NCBI GenBank assembly: GCA_016178015.1 | Contig: JACOUB010000037.1 | Span: forward strand, 1-44,055 | DNA from: Methylocystis sp. | Lineage (GTDB): Bacteria > Pseudomonadota > Alphaproteobacteria > Rhizobiales > Beijerinckiaceae | Length of the DNA stretch: 44,055 nt | Reading direction: 5' to 3' | Part shown: positions 40,170 through 44,055 of the stretch, piece after piece | Layout of the letters: every line of letters begins with the position of its first letter | How positions within the stretch are numbered: the stretch's first letter is position 1 | The notes under the pieces: generated by a model | Told to the model about the DNA's origin: nothing | Seen by the model: only the letters and a program-made list of their open reading frames with translations | Databases searched by the model: none | Translations under genes and position numbers: made by a program

Positions 40170-42029
40170 ATGAGCGCCAGCGCCGACGATCCTTGCAAGG
40201 CTGCGACAGCTGCAACGGCTGCGCGTCCGAGCCGGCTTGGCCGCGCGGCGTCGATCCGTTTCTTGCGCATCGCGCGCGCCGCGCAATCGAGACTGTCGTC
40301 CTCGCTGACGCGCCGCATCGTCGTGCTCAATCTCGGCGGGTTGGTCGCGCTGCTTGGAGGCTTCCTTTACCTCAACCAGTTCCGCGAGGGCTTGATCGAC
40401 GCCCGCGTTCAAAGTCTACAGACGCAGGGCGAAATCATCGCGGCGGCGGTCGCCGCTTCGGCCACGGTGGACACGGACGCCATCACCATCGATCCGGAGA
40501 AACTCTTAAAGCTCGCTCCCGGCGAAAGCTATGGCGTCGCCGAGGGCAGCCAGCCGTCGATGGAGTTCTCGCTCAACCCTGAGCGCGTGGGGCCGTTGTT
40601 GCGCCGGCTGGTGTCGCCGACCCACACGAGGGCCCGCATCTACGATCGCGACGGCTATCTGCTGCTCGATTCGCGCTCGGTCACCGGGCGTTCCAACATC
40701 TTGCGCTTCGATCTGCCGTCGGTCGGCGCGGGAGCTGGGCCGCAGACCGACGCGCCGTTGTTCCTCGAGCGGCTGGTCGATACGGCGCGGCGCTGGACGC
40801 GGCGTCCCGAATTGCCGCTTTACGAAGACATCGGCGCCGGCAACGGCAAGGCCTATCCCGAGGTGACCAGCGCTCTTTCCGGCGCTGCGCAACCGGTGGT
40901 GCGCGCCAACGCCAAAGGGGAGACGATCATCTCGGTCGCCGTGCCGATCCAACGACTGAGATCGGTGCGCGGCGCGTTGCTGCTGTCGACGCTGGGCGGC
41001 GACATCGATGCGGTTATCGGCGCCGAACGGTGGGGCATCATCCGCATCTTCCTCGTCTCCGCCGGCGTCATGCTGTTGTTGTCGCTGCTTTTCGCCGGCG
41101 CCATCGCCGAACCGATCCGCCGTCTCGCCGAAGCCGCCGAACGCGTGCGGCGGGGCGCCAAATCGCGGCAGGAAATCCCGGATTTTTCCGATCGTCAGGA
41201 CGAGATCGGGCATCTCTCCGGCGCCTTGCGCGACATGACCAAGGCGCTTTACAACCGCATCGAGGCGATCGAGCACTTCGCCGCCGATGTCGCGCATGAG
41301 CTCAAAAATCCGCTGACCTCGCTGCGCAGCGCCGTCGAAACCCTGCCGATCGCCAAAAACGAGACGGCGCGCGCGCGGCTGCTGTCCATCATCAAACACG
41401 ATGTCGGACGTCTTGACCGGCTCATCAGCGATATTTCCGACGCCTCGCGGCTCGATGCGGAGCTGGCGCGCGCCGACATGGAAAGCGTCGATCTTTCCGC
41501 GGTGCTGGAGACTGTCGTCAGCCTCGCGCGTGAGGTCCATCATGGCGACGGCGTCGAGGTCGCGCTCCACATCATCGCTTCGCCATTCGAAGGTTCGCGC
41601 CAGCGCTGGCGCGTTCTTGGCCATGATTTTCGGCTGGCGCAAGTGTTCAACAATCTCATCGACAACGCCCTCTCTTTTTCTGCGCCCGGCCAACGGGTGC
41701 GCGTCAGCCTGCGTCCCGAAAAAGGCATGCGGCCGGGCGGACAATGCTTGGACGGTTACGAAATAATCGTCGACGATGACGGCCCGGGCATTCTGGAAGG
41801 CGCCTTCGAACGCGTCTTCGAACGGTTCTACACCGACCGCCCGGAGCAGGGCTTTGGCCTGAACTCGGGCCTGGGGCTGTCGATCTCGGCGCAGATCGTG
41901 GAAGCGCACGACGGCCGCATTCGCGCGATGAATCGAACCACAGCGGCGCCGGAGGGGACGGACGCGCCAGAGGCGGACGGCGTCGTGCGCGGGGCGCGTT
42001 TCGTCATCTGGCTGCCCGCCGCGAAATGA
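40170..42029 (+). CDS. chvG: ChvG/BvrS-type sensor histidine kinase
   Basis: A 619-residue membrane sensor kinase. TM1 about 49-69 (RIVVLNLGGLVALLGGFLYL), a periplasmic sensor of some 220 residues, and TM2 about 291-312. A HAMP domain follows (IAEPIRRLAEAAERVRRGAK). The phospho-acceptor is H376 in FAADVAHELKNPLTSLRSAV; the ATPase domain has VFNNLIDNALSF (N box), VDDDGPGI (G1) and GLNSGLGLSISAQIVEAHDG (G2). In relatives ExoR holds the periplasmic domain in check; that gene is not in the window. The stop overlaps hprK (ATGA). Confidence 0.96.
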   Translation: MSASADDPCKAATAATAARPSRLGRAASIRFLRIARAAQSRLSSSLTRRIVVLNLGGLVALLGGFLYLNQFREGLIDARVQSLQTQGEIIAAAVAASATVDTDAITIDPEKLLKLAPGESYGVAEGSQPSMEFSLNPERVGPLLRRLVSPTHTRARIYDRDGYLLLDSRSVTGRSNILRFDLPSVGAGAGPQTDAPLFLERLVDTARRWTRRPELPLYEDIGAGNGKAYPEVTSALSGAAQPVVRANAKGETIISVAVPIQRLRSVRGALLLSTLGGDIDAVIGAERWGIIRIFLVSAGVMLLLSLLFAGAIAEPIRRLAEAAERVRRGAKSRQEIPDFSDRQDEIGHLSGALRDMTKALYNRIEAIEHFAADVAHELKNPLTSLRSAVETLPIAKNETARARLLSIIKHDVGRLDRLISDISDASRLDAELARADMESVDLSAVLETVVSLAREVHHGDGVEVALHIIASPFEGSRQRWRVLGHDFRLAQVFNNLIDNALSFSAPGQRVRVSLRPEKGMRPGGQCLDGYEIIVDDDGPGILEGAFERVFERFYTDRPEQGFGLNSGLGLSISAQIVEAHDGRIRAMNRTTAAPEGTDAPEADGVVRGARFVIWLPAAK

Positions 42030-42514
42030 ACGAGGCGAGCAACGGCGTCGACCGCGCCACGACGCGCCAGATGGTCCACGCCAACGCCTTGCTCATTGGA
42101 GAGGCGGGAGTTCTGCTGCGTGGCCCGTCCGGAAGCGGAAAGAGCGCCCTCACGTTGGACCTACTCGCCTTGGCCGCCCAGCAAGGCGTGTTTGCGCGGC
42201 TCATCGGCGACGATCGGGTGGAGCTGGTCAATCGCCACGGAAGATTGATTGCGCGCCCCCATAAGGCGATCGCCGGGGCCATCGAGGAACGCGGCGTCGG
42301 CGTCGTCCGTGCGCCCTGCGAGCCGGCCGGAGTCATCCGCTGCGTCGTCGACCTCATCGGCGCGGCGGAACCCGCCCCGCAACGCTATCCGCCCGAGATG
42401 GCGCTCGAAACGCAATTGTGCGGCGTCGCCCTCCCCCGGCTGCGGGCCAAGGCGTTCGAGGGCGGCGCAGCCAGAAAAATATTCTCATTTATTCGTGAGG
42501 TTATGGCAAATTAG
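42026..42514 (+). CDS. hprK: HPr kinase/phosphorylase, short alphaproteobacterial form
   Basis: A 162-residue HprK containing only the catalytic half. Walker A is GPSGSGKS (33-40) in GVLLRGPSGSGKSALTLDLL; the HprK-specific LIGDDRVELVNRHGRLIARP and GVGVVRAPCEPAGVIRCVVD follow. It phosphorylates or dephosphorylates the regulatory Ser of HPr; the N-terminal regulatory domain of Gram-positive HprK is absent, as usual in this class. Co-transcribed with chvG. The stop lies inside the first unit of a 19-bp tandem duplication. Confidence 0.94.
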   Translation: MNEASNGVDRATTRQMVHANALLIGEAGVLLRGPSGSGKSALTLDLLALAAQQGVFARLIGDDRVELVNRHGRLIARPHKAIAGAIEERGVGVVRAPCEPAGVIRCVVDLIGAAEPAPQRYPPEMALETQLCGVALPRLRAKAFEGGAARKIFSFIREVMAN

Positions 42515-42537
42515 CGAAGTTGTGGCAAATTAGCGGG
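42500..42537. repeat. 19-bp imperfect tandem duplication at the hprK stop
   Basis: GTTATGGCAAATTAGCGAA (42500-42518) followed by GTTGTGGCAAATTAGCGGG (42519-42537); 16 of 19 bases match. The hprK stop TAG (42512-42514) is in unit 1, and unit 2 would repeat it. Marks the left edge of the unexplained spacer before the EIIA gene. Confidence 0.65.
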
Positions 42538-42704
42538 AGGGAGCGTGGTTTTCGCTTGCCAATTTCGCCGCAGTGCACAAAATAGCCGGCCCAGAACGCC
42601 TCGAAGGTCAGCGCGGCGTCTGTCGGAACGGCGTCGAGAAACCCTCCATGCCGGCTTTCGTTGGTTGCCTTGCCCCACGCCCCTTCCTCGCGAGACGACT
42701 TCAT
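42501..42704 (-). CDS. Doubtful 67-residue ORF in the hprK-EIIA gap
   Basis: Opposite to the operon, ATG 42704 to stop 42501 reads MKSSREEGAWGKATNESRHG, then GFLDAVPTDAALTFEAFWAG and YFVHCGEIGKRKPRSLP. It has no ribosome-binding site and no family I recognise. It fills almost the whole 205-bp gap, which is larger than the spacing elsewhere in this operon. It may be a gene fragment carried in by an insertion or a chance frame. Confidence 0.25.
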   Translation of the reverse strand: MKSSREEGAWGKATNESRHGGFLDAVPTDAALTFEAFWAGYFVHCGEIGKRKPRSLPLICHNFANLP

Positions 42705-42719
42705 GAGTGGTAGCGTCGA

Positions 42720-43121
42720 ATGATCGGAATGGTCCTGGTGACCCATGGCCACCTTGCGACGGAGTTTCGCGCCGCGCTCGAACACGTGGTCGGCCCCCAA
42801 AAACAAATCGTCTCGATTTCGATCGGCCCCGAGGACGACATGGAGCGTCGCCGCCATGAGATCATCGAAGCGATCGCACAGGCCGACAGCGGCGACGGCG
42901 TCGTCGTGCTCACCGACATGTTCGGCGGCACCCCGTCCAACCTGGCGATTTCCGTGATGAACAGCGGCAAGATCGAGGTGCTGGCCGGGATCAATCTGCC
43001 GATGCTGATCAAGCTCGCCTCGGTGCGCGACAGCGCGCCGTTGGAGCAAGCGGTGTTGCAGGCGCAGGACGCCGGCCGCAAATACGTGTATGTCGCCAGC
43101 AAAGTGCTCGGCGCGAAATGA
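42720..43121 (+). CDS. PTS EIIA component, mannose type
   Basis: A 133-residue EIIA-Man-fold protein. The phosphorylated His is H9 in MIGMVLVTHGHLATEFRAAL; GDGVVVLTDMFGGTPSNLAI is the family core and NLPMLIKLASVRDSAPLEQA the closing block. In Rhizobiales it is part of a regulatory, non-transporting PTS that relays phosphate from EI-Ntr and HPr and can affect ChvG/ChvI. No EIIB or EIIC gene follows, consistent with a regulatory role. ATGA overlap with the HPr gene. Confidence 0.95.
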   Translation: MIGMVLVTHGHLATEFRAALEHVVGPQKQIVSISIGPEDDMERRRHEIIEAIAQADSGDGVVVLTDMFGGTPSNLAISVMNSGKIEVLAGINLPMLIKLASVRDSAPLEQAVLQAQDAGRKYVYVASKVLGAK

Positions 43122-43432
43122 CTCGACCAACGCCGCAGCGTGACGCGCTTGCCGACGACGGCGTGGCGACCCGCGATTTCGTCATCGTCAACCGCAAGGG
43201 GCTGCACGCGCGCGCCACCGCCAAGCTCGTTCAGTGCTGCGGGCGATTTGACGCCGAAATCACCGTGTCGAAATGCGGCGAGACGGTCGGCGGCAGTTCG
43301 ATCATGGGAATTTTGACCTTGGGCGCGGGGCAAGGAGCGACAATCACCGTCACCGCGTCCGGGCCGCAGGCTTTAGAAGCGCTGGAAGCGCTAGCGCAGC
43401 TCGTCGACAGCGGCTTCGGCGAGGAGGAGTAG
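43118..43432 (+). CDS. ptsH: HPr-family phosphocarrier protein
   Basis: A 104-residue HPr with a 17-residue N-terminal extension. The EI-dependent site is H30 (VNRKGLHARATAKLV) and the HprK-dependent serine is S61 in GGSSIMGILTLGAGQG, 31 residues on, as in classical HPr. It is the substrate shared by EI-Ntr, EIIA and HprK, all but EI being encoded here. Last gene of the chvI-to-ptsH run. Confidence 0.95.
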   Translation: MTRPTPQRDALADDGVATRDFVIVNRKGLHARATAKLVQCCGRFDAEITVSKCGETVGGSSIMGILTLGAGQGATITVTASGPQALEALEALAQLVDSGFGEEE

Positions 43433-43545
43433 GCGACCGGTTTGAAGAGGGGCGCATCCATGGGCTTGCGCCATGCAAAAGATACTTGCGAAAATGACGC
43501 TCGAAAACCCTGCCAAGCCTTTGGGGGAAAGGCTAGAATTCGTGC

Positions 43546-43773
43546 ATGACAAAGCTTTTGGACCAGGCTCTTGAAGCCGCGCGAAGCCTTCCCCCCGCCA
43601 TGCAGGATGAGATGGCCCGCATGATGATGCTATTTGCTGGCGGCGAGCAGCCGGTTGTCCCATTGGCGCCCGAGGAGGACGCGGCGCTCGCCCGATCCGA
43701 AGCCGCCGCCGCGCGGGGCGAGTTCGCAACCGATGCAGAGGCGCCGGCCGTGTGGTCGAAGCATGGCCTGTGA
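43546..43773 (+). CDS. ParD-like antitoxin
   Basis: A 75-residue protein, MTKLLDQALEAARSLPPAMQ through EDAALARSEAAAARGEFATD and a final VWSKHGL, which matches a family of small antitoxins found just ahead of ParE/RelE toxins in alphaproteobacteria. A GGGGGAAAGG lies upstream. The next gene, which overlaps by GTGA, is the toxin, but that is truncated. The antitoxin itself looks complete and may persist as an orphan antidote. Confidence 0.7.
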   Translation: MTKLLDQALEAARSLPPAMQDEMARMMMLFAGGEQPVVPLAPEEDAALARSEAAAARGEFATDAEAPAVWSKHGL

Positions 43774-43913
43774 GGCTGCGCTATACGCGTGAAGCCCTTG
43801 CCGATCTCGACGGGCTGCTCGATCATATCGGCAAGCATTCGCCGCAAGGCGGGCGCCGCGTTCAGGGACGCATAAAGGCGGGACCTGCGCGGCGGAAGCG
43901 GCGCCGAGTCTAG
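43770..43913 (+). pseudogene. Truncated ParE/RelE toxin
   Basis: From the GTG overlapping the antitoxin stop the frame reads VRLRYTREALADLDGLLDHI-GKHSPQGGRRVQGRIKA, a normal ParE N-terminal helix pair, and then GPARRKRRRV and a stop: 47 residues against the usual 95-100. All of the C-terminal beta sheet and catalytic/gyrase-contact part is missing. Six bases past the stop begins the 137-bp hairpin element, so loss of the toxin and arrival of the element may be one event. Confidence 0.75.
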
Positions 43914-43918
43914 GGGCC

Positions 43919-44055
43919 TGCGTCAGCCAAATTGATGGGTTTATTTGTGCGAGCCTGAAGGCTCGCGGTCCAAGAGCGGCCCTGGACCGCGAGCCTTCAG
44001 GCTCGCAAATCGAACCCACCCTCCAGCGCACCCTTCATTTTACGTGACGCGGGCC
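43919..44055. repeat. 137-bp hairpin element, copy 2 (reaches the window end)
   Basis: Reverse complement of 6470-6606, apparently without a mismatch. Outer ends TGCGTCAGCC and GTGACGCGGGCC. Because the window stops at 44055, the true right end of the copy cannot be fixed. It directly follows the broken ParE gene. Confidence 0.85.

Noticed and set aside
42570-42590. Second PhaR-like motif (GCAGTGCACAAAATA)
   Set aside because: Similar to the phaZ upstream motif, but it lies within an operon spacer with no PHA gene and only part of the motif is present.

Overview
The window looks like chromosomal DNA from an alphaproteobacterium of the Rhizobiales (Hyphomicrobiales). The reasons are high GC, a ChvI/ChvG two-component system followed by hprK, a mannose-type EIIA and HPr, a PHA depolymerase with a Cys-type lipase box, and dispersed GC-rich palindromic repeats typical of this order. 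A Chloroflexus-type malyl-CoA lyase at the left edge, an intracellular PHA depolymerase and cobalamin genes fit a metabolically versatile, possibly methylotrophic or phototrophic, Beijerinckiaceae/Methylocystaceae-like relative. The family assignment is inference only. No rRNA, complete tRNA, CRISPR array, prophage or intact insertion sequence was seen.

Layout. 1-3.3 kb (minus strand): malyl-CoA lyase cut by the window edge, a metallophosphoesterase, and an ATP-grasp protein whose N-terminus looks borrowed from a CelD-like acetyltransferase. 3.5-6.6 kb: recF, a TacA/TacT toxin-antitoxin pair with a clear palindromic operator, an orphan ribbon-helix-helix protein with a 14-bp inverted repeat over its start codon, a small unknown gene and a 137-bp hairpin element. 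6.7-10 kb: murQ divergent from a GlmS-like SIS deaminase and nagA, an amino-sugar/cell-wall recycling block. 10-16.7 kb: lpd, a DUF1772 membrane protein, divergent GSCFA and WcbI-like genes, a HigBA module with two operators, and phaZ. 16.8-20.1 kb: cobD, a periplasmic PEBP protein, and cbiD-cobU. 20.2-22.4 kb: a DUF559 nuclease gene embedded in GC-rich palindromic repeats, then an M48 protease and lemA.

22.6-29.3 kb is housekeeping: def-fmt-truA, pgeF, carA, a GatB/YqeY protein, nnrU and thiD. 29.5-32.8 kb is a three-gene envelope operon: an OmpA-type protein with a triplicated module, a membrane protein with a helix-hairpin-helix domain, and a secreted pentapeptide-repeat protein. 33-38 kb holds an AbrB/PIN toxin-antitoxin pair with an operator, a TauE/SafE permease, a decayed Aas-type gene (LplT plus PlsC domains, with the synthetase domain reduced to a fragment) and a BepA-like protease with TPRs. 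38.2-43.4 kb holds a HugZ-like protein and chvI-chvG-hprK-EIIA-HPr. The window ends with a ParD-like antitoxin, a truncated ParE toxin and the second, inverted copy of the 137-bp hairpin element.

Themes. Five toxin-antitoxin or antitoxin-like loci lie in 44 kb, three with readable operators. At least six families of palindromic intergenic repeats are present. One of them, a paired GC-rich hairpin of about 110-130 bp, flanks and partly encodes a DUF559 PD-(D/E)XK-type nuclease. That arrangement resembles REP sequences and their RAYT transposases and is the best candidate here for an undescribed mobile system.
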